From: JBFWRI01 sp050248995
Lineage (GTDB): Bacteria > Pseudomonadota > Alphaproteobacteria > JAIXQD01
Assembly (NCBI GenBank): GCA_050248995.1
Contig: JBFWRI010000005.1
Span: 13,333-77,332, forward strand
Direction of reading: 5' to 3'
DNA length: 64,000 bases
In this document: piece after piece, positions 26,816 to 35,231 of the stretch
Layout: each line of letters opens with the position of its first letter
Numbering within the stretch: position 1 is the first letter of the stretch
Notes under the pieces: model-generated
The model's input: only the letters and a program-made list of their open reading frames with translations
Databases searched by the model: none
What the model was told of the DNA's origin: nothing
Position numbers and translations under genes: made by a program

Positions 26816-27715
26816 ATGTCTAACGTCTACGTCGTCGGCAGCATCAATCAGGACCTGGTGGCGATGGCACCCGCCCTGCCACGGCCCGGACAAACCGTGA
26901 TGAACGGTATTTTTAAAATCTTTCCCGGTGGCAAGGGTTCAAACCAAGCTGTCGCGGCCGCGAAAGCAGGGACTACCACCTATCTTATAGGGGCAACAGG
27001 GCAGGATGATGCCGCGCGTTATATGCGTGATTCCCTGCAGCAGGCCGACGTGCGTTCAGACTACATACAGGAAGTAAGTGAACATACGGGCGTTGCGCTT
27101 ATCACAGTCGCTGACGGCAAGAACATCATTACCGTATGCCCCGGTGCGAATACGGCCTTCGATTTTCCTGTCGTGCCGTTTGCAGCAGGAGACGTTCTCC
27201 TTGCGCAGTTTGAAATAGCGCAGGCCGTGGTGATGAAAGCCTTCCAGGCTGCCAAGGCGGCCGGTGCGACCGTGCTGCTAAATACGGCCCCCGCGCTTGA
27301 GCTAAGCGATGCGATGAAGGCGCTTTGCGATATCATCATCCTGAACGAAGAAGAGCTGGCTGATTACGTCGGCGATAAGGCCGCAAGTGACAATGAAGGG
27401 GTGAAACAGCAAGCTATAAAACTGCGTGTATCGCCTGCACAAAAGATTATTGTCACGCTGGGTGCGCGTGGCCTTGTCTGTGTTGACGGCGATGACGTGA
27501 TTGTCATTAAAGGTCATCCGGTAAAAGCAATCGACAGCACGGGCGCTGGCGATTGTTTTTGCGGCGTGCTGGCGGCGTCGTTGGCACAAAAGCTTTTTCT
27601 GCACGATGCGCTTGTGCGCGCAAACGCCGCCGCTGCGATAAGTGTGCAGCGTGAAGGCGCTGCGTCATCGATGCCGTCGGGTGCCGAAATCGATGCCTTC
27701 ATAAAAGCGGCATGA
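26816..27715 (+). CDS. rbsK: Ribokinase
   Basis: This 299-residue PfkB enzyme has the ribokinase start VYVVGSINQDLVAMAPALPRPGQTV, then FPGGKGSNQAVAAAKAG (signature 1) and DSTGAGDCFCGVLAASLA (signature 2, catalytic Asp in GAGD). The monovalent-cation loop and the C-terminal AAAISVQREGAASSMP complete it. It phosphorylates D-ribose (or a related pentose) at O5. AAGGAG lies before the ATG. No ribose transporter adjoins it. It follows tRNA-Gly, separated by the palindrome. Confidence 0.9.
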   Translation: MSNVYVVGSINQDLVAMAPALPRPGQTVMNGIFKIFPGGKGSNQAVAAAKAGTTTYLIGATGQDDAARYMRDSLQQADVRSDYIQEVSEHTGVALITVADGKNIITVCPGANTAFDFPVVPFAAGDVLLAQFEIAQAVVMKAFQAAKAAGATVLLNTAPALELSDAMKALCDIIILNEEELADYVGDKAASDNEGVKQQAIKLRVSPAQKIIVTLGARGLVCVDGDDVIVIKGHPVKAIDSTGAGDCFCGVLAASLAQKLFLHDALVRANAAAAISVQREGAASSMPSGAEIDAFIKAA

Positions 27716-27811
27716 TTTCCAAGGCGTAACTTTACCCTTCATTTACGAGTTGCGACGTTTCCGTCACACATCCCATAGGTAGTGTAAAAATGCCTAAATC
27801 TGGCCGGTAAA

Positions 27812-27844
27812 CCACTATATCTAGTGGCGTAAGGAATACTTACG
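27812..27844 (+). promoter_or_regulatory. Two adjacent short hairpins upstream of the DUF1150 gene
   Basis: CCACTA-TATC-TAGTGG (27812-27827) abuts CGTAAG-GAATA-CTTACG (27828-27844). They lie in the 197-bp gap between ribokinase and the DUF1150 gene, about 70 bp ahead of its start. No T-run follows, so 5'-UTR structure or operator sites are more likely than termination. Confidence 0.4.
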
Positions 27845-27912
27845 GCTCCTGCTCGATGCGAATTCATATTCTTATGTGTCCATCACGTTCGAAGAATCAC
27901 AGGTGGATGAAA

Positions 27913-28131
27913 ATGAATAAGCTGATCCAGGGATCACAAATGGCCATCGTCTCGGATTTATCAAATCTGGGGCTGAACGATGTGGCGTATGTGAAGAAGA
28001 CGGAAGTCGAAGGGGTAACGGTGTGGGCCATCCATGCTGCCGACGGCACGCCGCTCACAACCTATCCGGCGCGCGACGTTGCGCTGGTGGCCGTGCGTCA
28101 GCACGACCTTGACGCGAAGTCGGTCCACTAA
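27913..28131 (+). CDS. DUF1150-family small protein
   Basis: The 72-residue protein carries the DUF1150 pattern: LSNLGLNDVAYVKKTEVEGV near the N-terminus, then the hallmark WAIHAADGTPLTTYPARDVAL and the C-terminal AVRQHDLDAKSVH. Family members are common in Alphaproteobacteria, often beside small heat-shock protein genes, and their function is unknown. No heat-shock gene lies beside this one. I start at the ATG at 27913, six bases after AGGTGG; the ATG at 27907 is too close to it, and one at 27856 would add an unconserved leader. Confidence 0.88.
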   Translation: MNKLIQGSQMAIVSDLSNLGLNDVAYVKKTEVEGVTVWAIHAADGTPLTTYPARDVALVAVRQHDLDAKSVH

Positions 28132-28217
28132 TCACGAAATGCAGTAAGTAGAGGCAAAAAGAACAAGAAAATCAGTTTTGGGGAGGGGCAAGGCGTTGCA
28201 AAACGTTGGGCCTCATT

Positions 28218-28253
28218 AAAACGGCGACCTTCACGGGGTCGCCGTTTTTTTTT
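28218..28253 (+). terminator. Rho-independent terminator after the DUF1150 gene
   Basis: A 12-bp stem pairs 28218-28229 (AAAACGGCGACC) with 28237-28248, with a 7-base loop and a run of nine T. It ends the DUF1150 transcript ahead of the convergent hypothetical gene. Confidence 0.92.
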
Positions 28254-28274
28254 ATGGGATGGCAGCAAAACAGG

Positions 28275-28862
28275 TCAACCCTTAGGCTTCAGGTCCTTTT
28301 TGCTGGTAATGGAACGGATCCGGCCAATCACCCTGACGGGTTCAAGGCCTAGCCCAGCCATCTGCTGGTTGGTGGCTTCGACATCAGCCGAATTTATTTT
28401 GCGGAACTCGGCGCATTCAATATTGGGCTTTGTCGTGCCATACCCCGTCTGGATCGAAACAAGAATGGTATTTTTCGGCCCGCCCGGATTTGGGATGGCA
28501 TTGCCCTCGCCGTCTCTTTCCACCCTGACGCGGTAAAGTACAAATTCCTCACCTTCGCCAGCCTGCTGCGGAAAACGCTGGTCGGTGTTGATGGGCGTTG
28601 GCTTGTGCGATGGCACAACAGCAGCGGGTCGACTGTCAATCCGCTGCGAATCTTCAATGACCTGAACGGTGGCAACGCGCTGCATATTCGCTGGCGGCGT
28701 GCGGAATGGCTGGGCAAGATCTTCAACTAGGCTGCCCCGTATTTCACGCGCGCTTTGTTCGCCATTATTGCGAGCCATAAATATGGTTGTGTCAGGACTA
28801 TCCCGGTCTGTACTGGACCATATATTGAAATTGCCGCTGCGTGGCTTTGGACGCATGCTCAT
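28275..28862 (-). CDS. Hypothetical protein, no recognised family
   Basis: This product of about 195 residues has no signal peptide or membrane helix. Residues ~1-115 are polar and Pro/Arg-rich, likely disordered. Residues ~118-195 look folded (FVLYRVRVERDGEGN, PKNTILVSIQTGYGTTKPNIEC, VEATNQQMAGLGLEPVRVIGRIRSI) with strand-helix alternation. I start at the ATG at 28862, preceded by AGGGGA. An in-frame ATG ten residues earlier lacks a ribosome site. It is monocistronic, between the terminators of the DUF1150 gene and of ptsN. The function is unknown. Confidence 0.7.
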   Translation of the reverse strand: MSMRPKPRSGNFNIWSSTDRDSPDTTIFMARNNGEQSAREIRGSLVEDLAQPFRTPPANMQRVATVQVIEDSQRIDSRPAAVVPSHKPTPINTDQRFPQQAGEGEEFVLYRVRVERDGEGNAIPNPGGPKNTILVSIQTGYGTTKPNIECAEFRKINSADVEATNQQMAGLGLEPVRVIGRIRSITSKKDLKPKG

Positions 28863-28946
28863 AAAGAAATCCCCTGTGTACTGATGCTGCAAGATTTCTT
28901 GTTGTTGTTAGGAAAATGCTCTCATGAAAGAATTCAGACGGGCAAG

Positions 28947-28972
28947 AAAAAACCCCACCGAGGTGGGGTTTT
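28947..28972 (-). terminator. Terminator after ptsN (also readable on the plus strand)
   Basis: The arms AAAACCCCAC and GTGGGGTTTT flank CGAG. On the minus strand the stem is followed by six T, the complement of AAAAAA at 28947-28952. It lies 28 bp after the ptsN stop and closes the hpf-ptsN transcript. Confidence 0.88.
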
Positions 28973-28999
28973 GAAATAATCTTTCAAAGCACTGAAATG

Positions 29000-29482
29000 T
29001 TATTCAGCAGCCCGAGCGTATTTGTCGATCTCGCCGGGGGTCAGCGCGCGCTGCAGACCACCGGTGGTCTTGGCCATGCGGCACAGACGGCTGATTACCG
29101 GGTCACGCAGGAAGCGGCTGGCAGCAGCCAGGGCGCGCAGGTGGTCTGAACCGGCATCGGCCGGTGCAATCAGCATGAAAATCACATCCACCGGCTTGCC
29201 ATCGATGGCATCGTATTCAACCGGCTGGGCCAGACGGGCCAGCACACCGAACACGCGGTCAACGCCTTCAACCTTGGCGTGCGGAATGGCCAGGCCTTGC
29301 CCCAAACCGGTTGCGGCCAGCGCTTCGCGCTCGGCAATCGCTTCATACAACTTTCTTTCATGGACGTTGGTTTCAAGGGCGGCCAGCTGGCACAGGCTCA
29401 GCAGCGCTTCCTTCTTGCTGGTGGCCGGCAGATCAAGGGTGATCTGGGCATCGGCGAATACATCAGCAGCTAATTGAGACAT
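29000..29482 (-). CDS. ptsN: PTS EIIA-Ntr nitrogen-regulatory protein
   Basis: The 160-residue EIIA domain has its phosphorylation site His68 in GLAIPHAKVEGV, with the preceding ALAATGLGQG loop and the conserved PADAGSDHLRALAAASRFL helix. EIIA-Ntr accepts phosphate from NPr in the PTS-Ntr chain and signals nitrogen and potassium status through its partners. It follows hpf by 21 bp, the usual order. In most proteobacteria rpoN sits directly upstream of hpf; here two other genes intervene. Confidence 0.95.
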   Translation of the reverse strand: MSQLAADVFADAQITLDLPATSKKEALLSLCQLAALETNVHERKLYEAIAEREALAATGLGQGLAIPHAKVEGVDRVFGVLARLAQPVEYDAIDGKPVDVIFMLIAPADAGSDHLRALAAASRFLRDPVISRLCRMAKTTGGLQRALTPGEIDKYARAAE

Positions 29483-29503
29483 TTTATCCCTCTCCCTCAG
29501 TGA

Positions 29504-30088
29504 CTACTTGCTTTTGGTAACGGGCGCGGGGTCGACCCAGCCCACATTGCCGTCGTTGCGGCGGTAAACCATGTTCAGCCCGCCATGGGCCTTGTTGGTG
29601 AACAGAAGGGCCGGCAGGTCCTCAAGTTCAAGCTTCATGACGGCTTCTGAAACCGTCAGGAAATGGATCGGTGTTGTCAGTTCGGCGACCACCATGGATT
29701 CATGCGTCTGGGCCGCTTCATTTGGTGTGGTGTCCAGCACAGCGCTGCGGGCGGACAGGTCAGCAGCCACGGCTTCGTGGCTGGGGCCGTGGCGATCCTG
29801 CAGGCGGCTGCGGTAACGCTGCAGGCGCTTGCCCATCGTGCGGGCGGCTTCGTCGAAGGCGGGATAGGGTTCGTTGGCGTTGGCGCTGGCCTGTACTATG
29901 GTGCCGCGGGTTGGGTGCACGGTGACTTCGGCGCGATACAGGTGAGCATCCTTGGCCAGCGTGACATGGGCTTCCAGCGCGCTTTGGAAGTACTTGCCCA
30001 CCAAGTCCTGCAGTGTGGCTTCGACATGCGCGCGCAGGTTTTCACCGACATCGAGCTGCTTGCCTTTAACAGAAATCTGCATGGTCAT
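29504..30088 (-). CDS. hpf: Long-form ribosome hibernation-promoting factor
   Basis: The 194-residue protein has two domains. The N-terminal ~100 residues form the S30AE/YfiA domain (LQDLVGKYFQSALEAHVTLAKDAHLYRAEVTVHPTRG). The C-terminal ~55 residues form the dimerisation domain (FLTVSEAVMKLELEDLPALLFTNKAHGGLNMVYRRNDGNVGWV). Long HPF alone makes 100S ribosomes in stationary phase. It belongs to the rpoN-hpf-ptsN neighbourhood. A 190-bp gap lies upstream, in which I see no clear sigma-54 site. Confidence 0.93.
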   Translation of the reverse strand: MTMQISVKGKQLDVGENLRAHVEATLQDLVGKYFQSALEAHVTLAKDAHLYRAEVTVHPTRGTIVQASANANEPYPAFDEAARTMGKRLQRYRSRLQDRHGPSHEAVAADLSARSAVLDTTPNEAAQTHESMVVAELTTPIHFLTVSEAVMKLELEDLPALLFTNKAHGGLNMVYRRNDGNVGWVDPAPVTKSK

Positions 30089-30278
30089 GGGTAAGAAGGG
30101 GTTCCGGGTTGATCTGAAGGGGTTATGTGCTGTGGGGTCGCCAGGTGCTCAATTATTGTGCAGCGTAGCAATTTGTTTCACAGCATCTCCGTAGCAGTTG
30201 TACCAGTGCCGGAAAGGATACACCCGATTTTCATAAGGGCGCAATGGGTCACAATACTTTGATAATAAAATCAATAAG

Positions 30279-31541
30279 TTAGTGATATGCCAATGGCTTT
30301 TGGATGGGGTCTTGGGATGGCCCCTGACGCAAAAGAAGGTCTTCCGGGTCGTTGGCGGGGTTTTGCTGGTACTTGGCCAGCTCATCCCGCAGCACGGCAA
30401 TCACCGATTCCGACGCCGCCTGCAGACTGACATCATTTTGTTTCACACGGCGGGCCTGAGCGCTCAAGGTGTCGCAAATCGCGTGGCCGGCGTGGCGAGC
30501 GCTCTTGCGCAGCAGGGTTTCCATCATTGCCGCTTCGTCGGCCATGCGGCGACACTCCTGCGGTGATGCCTGGGGTTGTAGGCGCATGGCGATCCGCTTT
30601 TTCATCATCCCGGCTGCAACCTTCTGTTCCTGCCGCAGCGTCGATACCACATTGCGGAACAGGTGCGCCCGCTGCACCGTCAGTGCCCGGTTATAGGCGC
30701 GCAGGTTGCTATCAGCCACTTCCCCGAACAGGTCAGGCTCTTTTTCCTCAAAGAACCCGGCGATGACGGTATCCTCGATAATCTCAACCATGGCGTCGGC
30801 AGAACGCGGCTTGGTCTGGATCAGAACGCTCAGCAGGTCGGCTTGCAGACGGTCATTATCGCTGTCGGGCGTGCTCTGGTATTTCTGGGCGATATAAACA
30901 CCCCATTCCACTTTGGCCGTGCCCGACCGGATCAGGTCAAACGCCTCTTCACCCAGCTTTATAAGGGCGATGCCGTGTGACAGGCATTCATTCTTGATAG
31001 GTAGGTACTCGGGCAGGAAACCTGTCCAGAAGGCCAGCTCAGCCGGGTCTCCAATCTGGCGCAGCAGGCGTGCCACATCAACCGCTGTCGTTGTTTCACC
31101 GCCTTCGGCAATATTCTTATAGGCGGCGAACAAACGCGCTTTTGCCTCGGTCCAGCCGTCGCTTTCCTTAAGTTGCCAGCCAATAAGGTGAATAGGCTGG
31201 CCTTGCCGTGATAGCTTCAGCCTTTCACTAAGATACGATCGCTGGTGGCTGTCGGGCACATCGTAAATGCGCCGCTCTAAAGCCTTGCGCTCTTCTTTCT
31301 TTGGCAGCCAAAAGACGGTCGTGCCTGAAAAGGCTGTTTCAAAGTGTTGAACATTGTCCATGTGACCGTTCTGGCCATCTTTATTGGCATTGCCCTTGAA
31401 CTGGAAAACTTCGGCGCGGCGGCGAATGCGCTTGATTGGAACAACAATGGGTGTTTCATCATAGGGGGGCCAGTTGGGGCCGGCGCCGCTGGGCGTCACG
31501 CCTAACTCTTTTGCAACGTTCTTCTGTTTGCCTGTCGCCAC
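30279..31541 (-). CDS. Hypothetical protein inserted between rpoN region and hpf
   Basis: The 420-residue soluble protein starts with GTG (GGGGTGG seven bases upstream). Residues ~90-300 are helical (KARLFAAYKNIAEGG, VARLLRQIGDPAELAFWTGFLP). A stretch VEWGVYIAQKYQSTPDSDNDRLQADLLSVL leads to PDLFGEVADS. That order loosely resembles the part after the nuclease domain in phage ParB-like proteins, but I see no ParB catalytic motif. Residues ~300-420 contain long charged helices, possibly coiled coil. No function is assigned. Its place between conserved genes suggests a later insertion. Confidence 0.65.
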   Translation of the reverse strand: MATGKQKNVAKELGVTPSGAGPNWPPYDETPIVVPIKRIRRRAEVFQFKGNANKDGQNGHMDNVQHFETAFSGTTVFWLPKKEERKALERRIYDVPDSHQRSYLSERLKLSRQGQPIHLIGWQLKESDGWTEAKARLFAAYKNIAEGGETTTAVDVARLLRQIGDPAELAFWTGFLPEYLPIKNECLSHGIALIKLGEEAFDLIRSGTAKVEWGVYIAQKYQSTPDSDNDRLQADLLSVLIQTKPRSADAMVEIIEDTVIAGFFEEKEPDLFGEVADSNLRAYNRALTVQRAHLFRNVVSTLRQEQKVAAGMMKKRIAMRLQPQASPQECRRMADEAAMMETLLRKSARHAGHAICDTLSAQARRVKQNDVSLQAASESVIAVLRDELAKYQQNPANDPEDLLLRQGPSQDPIQKPLAYH

Positions 31542-31690
31542 CGTTATGCCACCCCAAATAAAAAATTATCTGATCGGGTTGTAGGCAACAGAAAAAGTGA
31601 AAGCAATCGAATAGTTTTTGTAGCCTTATAAAGCCTGCTTTTAAAGACGGTTGTGGATAAAACGTGCGTCGATTCGCAATCCAGAGCTGC

Positions 31691-33037
31691 CTAGCCAGAC
31701 AGCGTCGATAAGCCTTCCAGCATGGCATTGCTGGCCGTCAGGGCGCGGGCGTTGGCCGAATAAATACGCTGGGCTTCGACCATCTTGGTGAACTCGCTGG
31801 CGATATCGACATTCGAAGCTTCCAGCGTATTACCAAGGATAACGCCAGCGCCATCGGTGCCGGCAGCGGTCAGGGTTGCGTCGCCAGCTTCCAACGTCGC
31901 GCTGAAGGCGCTGCCGATCTCGCGCTGTAACAACTGCGGGGCATTGAAAAGGGCCAGTGGAACCTGATAGGCACGGCGCGACAGGCCGTTGCTGTAATTC
32001 AGAACAACATAGCCACTGTCATCGATATCAAGGCTGCGGAAGGCGCCCAGCGGGATGCCGTTCTGTTCAACCGATGTCACCTGAAAGCTGGTGTCGGCAT
32101 ATTGCGTCACGCCGATGGCCTGCCCCAGTGTGCCGAAATTGAAAGTCAGTGTCTGCGCGGCGGCGCCGGTAAAGCCCAGCGTGGTGGTGGCCGACAGTGT
32201 GTTATCAGGTGCAACCGGTGCAACGGGTGTCAGTGCGGGGCCGGTGCCCGTACCGGCGGTGATGGTGGCGATGGTGCCGGCCGGCGGTCCACTGAAATCA
32301 AAAATCAGCGTGCGGTCCAGTGGTGATGTGGCGTCGGCTGATTCAATCGCCAGCGACCACTCGTTAACGCCAGCTTCCTTCGTCCATGTCAGCTCGATCT
32401 CATGTGCGGCGCCGGTGCTGTCGTAAATCGTTATCGTGCTGGTCGGCAGTGTATCGCCGATATCTGTGCCCGCCGGCAGGTTGGCGGCGTAATCGATGGT
32501 CGTGGTGGCGACGGCGCTGGTGGTCAGCGGCACAACCTCGATCGGCACGGCGGCCGACGTATCGGGCAGGCCGGTGCTGGAGCTGATGGGATATCCCATC
32601 AGGTAATAACCGCTGCCGTTCACCATAAAACCGCCGGCCGTGGCTGTGCCCTGGCTTAGCGTGAAGTCGCCGCGCCGTGTATAAAGCTGGCTGCCCGTCA
32701 GTGTCAGCACACCGGTGCTGTCGATTGTTCCGCGCTGCACGGTAAAGAAGCCGCGGCCGGAAATGGACATGTCGGTGGATGCCTGGCTTTGCAGCAGCGT
32801 ACCCTGCAGCGCATTGCGGTAAACCGGCGTCGCGTTGGCGCCGCCGGCCTTGCCGTTGTTGCCCATCGGGTTGGCGACCTGGTCGTCGCTGACCATTTCG
32901 CGGAAGTGCGTATCGACGCGCTTGAACCCAGTGGTGCGCGAATTCGCCAGGTTGTCCGACACATGGCCAATCGCGCGCGACTGGGCGTTCATCCCCCCGA
33001 TGTTGATATTGACGGTACCGAACAGGCCGCTGCCCAT
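31691..33037 (-). CDS. flgE: Flagellar hook protein FlgE-like
   Basis: The 448-residue protein starts at the ATG at 33037 after GGGGAAG. The N-terminal D0 helix (FGTVNINIGGMNAQSRAIGHVSDNLANSRTTGFKR) has the FlgE/FlgF/FlgG landmark NLANxxTxGFKR. A Thr/Ala-rich beta domain fills ~60-370. The C-terminal D0/FlgG_C helix (NTLEASNVDIASEFTKMVEAQRIYSANARALTASNAML) has the E-x-x-N-V-D-I motif. Hook subunits polymerise outside the cell. No other flagellar gene lies in the window. It sits directly downstream of rpoN, whose product often drives flagellar genes. Confidence 0.87.
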   Translation of the reverse strand: MGSGLFGTVNINIGGMNAQSRAIGHVSDNLANSRTTGFKRVDTHFREMVSDDQVANPMGNNGKAGGANATPVYRNALQGTLLQSQASTDMSISGRGFFTVQRGTIDSTGVLTLTGSQLYTRRGDFTLSQGTATAGGFMVNGSGYYLMGYPISSSTGLPDTSAAVPIEVVPLTTSAVATTTIDYAANLPAGTDIGDTLPTSTITIYDSTGAAHEIELTWTKEAGVNEWSLAIESADATSPLDRTLIFDFSGPPAGTIATITAGTGTGPALTPVAPVAPDNTLSATTTLGFTGAAAQTLTFNFGTLGQAIGVTQYADTSFQVTSVEQNGIPLGAFRSLDIDDSGYVVLNYSNGLSRRAYQVPLALFNAPQLLQREIGSAFSATLEAGDATLTAAGTDGAGVILGNTLEASNVDIASEFTKMVEAQRIYSANARALTASNAMLEGLSTLSG

Positions 33038-33128
33038 GACAAAACTTCCCCGTAAAAGCAGGTTCTGCGCACTAAAAAGCAAAAGGCGTGCCAAACACCT
33101 GTGCGGTCATTTTGGTTTAAAAACAGCC

Positions 33129-34628
33129 CTAGGCTTTCATACGCCTGCGCTCGGTCGAGCTGCCGATGCCCATCGCCTCACGGTATTTGGCGACGGTGCG
33201 GCGGGCGATGTCGATGCCTTCAGCCTTCAGCAGCGTTACCAGTTGGTCGTCAGATAAAATCTTTTTCGGATCTTCGGCATCGATCAGCATCTTGATGCGG
33301 TTTTTCACCGCTGTCGCTGCATGCGTCATACCGCTGCCTTCGGTGCCGGCCAGTGCGGTCGAAAAAAAGTATTTCAGTTCGAATACGCCTTTGGGTGTGG
33401 CCATATACTTCGCCGTCGTCACGCGGCTAACGGTGCTTTCGTGCATGGCAATACCGCCGGCGACATCCTTCAGCGTCAACGGTTTCAGGAAGTCGAGGCC
33501 GAACGAAAAGAAATTCTCTTGCTGCTTCACGATCTCGGTTGCCACTTTTAAAATCGTGGTGGCACGCTGGTGCAGCGCTTTTACCAGCCACTGCGCCGAC
33601 TGGTAACGGTCGGCCAGGTAATCCAGTTCCTTCTTGTTGGCGGTGCCTTCCTTCACATGCGCGTAATAACGCTCGTTGATCAGTACTTTGGGCAGCGTAT
33701 CCTGGTTCAGTTCGACCAGCCATTCACCTTTGGCCGAACGCTTGACTGATACATCGGGGATGATCGTCGGCGCATAGGCTGCAGTGCCGCCTTCAAAGCC
33801 TGTTGCCGGTTTCGGGTTCAGTGTCTTGATGCTTTGCAGCATGTGGCCCAGTTCGTCGCGGTTCACGCCGCACAGTTTTTCCAGCTGGCCGTATGCCTTT
33901 TCGCCCAACAACTGCAGGTTTTGCAGCAATACCTTGAAAGCGGGGGTCAGCTCACCGCGGCCGCGCAGCTGGTTGTGCAGGCATTCGGAAAGATCTCGGG
34001 CGAAGATGCCCGGCGGGTCAAGGCGCTGTAGGTCGTCCAGCACTTCCTGCACGCGTTCGACCGGCACGCCAAGGTTGGCGGCGATGGTATTAACATCGGC
34101 CTTGCAGTAACCGGCTTCGTCAAGGTGATCCATCAGGATCAGGGCGATCAGCCGCTGCTGCGGCTCGGTGATATCCAGCTGGATCTGCTCAAGGATATGG
34201 TCGCGCAGGGTCGTGTGCTCGCTGACGGTCTGCTCGATCCAGTTACCTTCGATATCGTCACTGCCGCCTCGTGAAAAGTCCGTACCCTCGGCGATGTAAT
34301 CGCTGCGGCCGTCGTCGGCCATCTCACCGCTGCCGGTTGAATCGTAATCGGCGTCGAGGCTGCGCCCGTCGTTGTCGCCTGCGGGTGTTTCGCCGTCGCT
34401 GTGCCGTTCGGTATTGTCCAGCGGCGCATCTACGGGGCTTTCGCCCTCGGCCAGCCCCGTCTCTGAATCCATGCGCTCCAGCAGCGGGTTCTGCTCGATC
34501 TCGCCCAGCACAAACTCGGATAGCTCCTGGTTGGTCATCTGCAGCATCTTGATCGCCTGCTGCAGCTGCGGCGTCATCACCAGGTTCTGGCCCAGACGGA
34601 TATCAAGTTTTTGCGATAGATTTGCCAT
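33129..34628 (-). CDS. rpoN: RNA polymerase sigma-54 factor
   Basis: The 499-residue protein opens with region I (LDIRLGQNLVMTPQLQQAIKMLQM, then the QNPLLE motif). An acidic region II spans ~50-130 (PVDAPLDNTERHSDGETPAGD). The core-binding and helix-turn-helix parts follow, including ESTVSRVTTAKYMATPKG. It ends in the RpoN box ARRTVAKYREAMGI. Sigma-54 reads -24/-12 promoters with AAA+ activators for nitrogen, envelope or motility genes. It follows the Nudix gene (52 bp) and precedes flgE in a minus-strand run from kdsD/lptC. Confidence 0.95.
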   Translation of the reverse strand: MANLSQKLDIRLGQNLVMTPQLQQAIKMLQMTNQELSEFVLGEIEQNPLLERMDSETGLAEGESPVDAPLDNTERHSDGETPAGDNDGRSLDADYDSTGSGEMADDGRSDYIAEGTDFSRGGSDDIEGNWIEQTVSEHTTLRDHILEQIQLDITEPQQRLIALILMDHLDEAGYCKADVNTIAANLGVPVERVQEVLDDLQRLDPPGIFARDLSECLHNQLRGRGELTPAFKVLLQNLQLLGEKAYGQLEKLCGVNRDELGHMLQSIKTLNPKPATGFEGGTAAYAPTIIPDVSVKRSAKGEWLVELNQDTLPKVLINERYYAHVKEGTANKKELDYLADRYQSAQWLVKALHQRATTILKVATEIVKQQENFFSFGLDFLKPLTLKDVAGGIAMHESTVSRVTTAKYMATPKGVFELKYFFSTALAGTEGSGMTHAATAVKNRIKMLIDAEDPKKILSDDQLVTLLKAEGIDIARRTVAKYREAMGIGSSTERRRMKA

Positions 34629-34680
34629 CCTGTTTATAAGTATAGGGCGAAAGTTGCGTTAAGGTAAACGCCGGGAATGC

Positions 34681-35229
34681 TTACTTAATAAGGCCAAGTT
34701 TATGCAGGCCGATGTACATAAGCGCTGTATGGGGCAGGTCGTTACCTTCACTGCTGGCCAGATGCTGCAACAATATGGCAGGCGTCATCGGAACAACCTC
34801 GATGGCCTCGAAATCTGTCAGGCGCTGCTGTCCTGCGGGCCGTGCATTGCGTGCCACGAACAAGGTTGCGGTGGTCGCTGTGCGCGACGCATTGGCATGA
34901 AAGTCGCCAACATGTTCCCAGTTATCCGCTTCATGTCCAGCTTCTTCCATCAACTCGCGCTGCGCGGCCTGCAACGGGTCTTCGCCTTCATCGATATGCC
35001 CGGCCGGTATATGCCGCATATATGTGCGCGTGCCGTGGCGGTATTCGTTCAGCGTCAGAATGTGCCCGTCAGCCGTTAAGGCCAGTACGGCCACCCAGTG
35101 CGCTGCCTTCTGTAGATAAACGTCGTCGATCTTGCCGCTTGGCAGGCGCACACGCTCGCGCGTTACCTTAAAGTGCGGCGTGTCCAGCGCGGTGTCGGTT
35201 TCAAGAATTTCCCAGAGTGTGCGGGGCAT
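34681..35229 (-). CDS. Nudix hydrolase (ADP-sugar pyrophosphatase-like)
   Basis: The 182-residue protein has a complete Nudix box (G-x5-E-x7-RE-L-M-EE-A-G around GHIDEGEDPLQAAQREL). The LTLNEYRHGTRTYMRHIPAGH approach strand fits the ADP-ribose/ADP-sugar pyrophosphatase group. It follows lptB by 2 bp, so it shares the lpt operon. Removal of nucleotide sugars linked to envelope synthesis is a reasonable inference. Confidence 0.87.
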   Translation of the reverse strand: MPRTLWEILETDTALDTPHFKVTRERVRLPSGKIDDVYLQKAAHWVAVLALTADGHILTLNEYRHGTRTYMRHIPAGHIDEGEDPLQAAQRELMEEAGHEADNWEHVGDFHANASRTATTATLFVARNARPAGQQRLTDFEAIEVVPMTPAILLQHLASSEGNDLPHTALMYIGLHKLGLIK

Positions 35230-35231
35230 TC

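Noticed and set aside
30089..30278. A sigma-54 (-24/-12) promoter for hpf
   Set aside because: The closest candidate, CCGGCACTGGTACAACTGC on the minus strand, lacks the correct GG-to-GC spacing.
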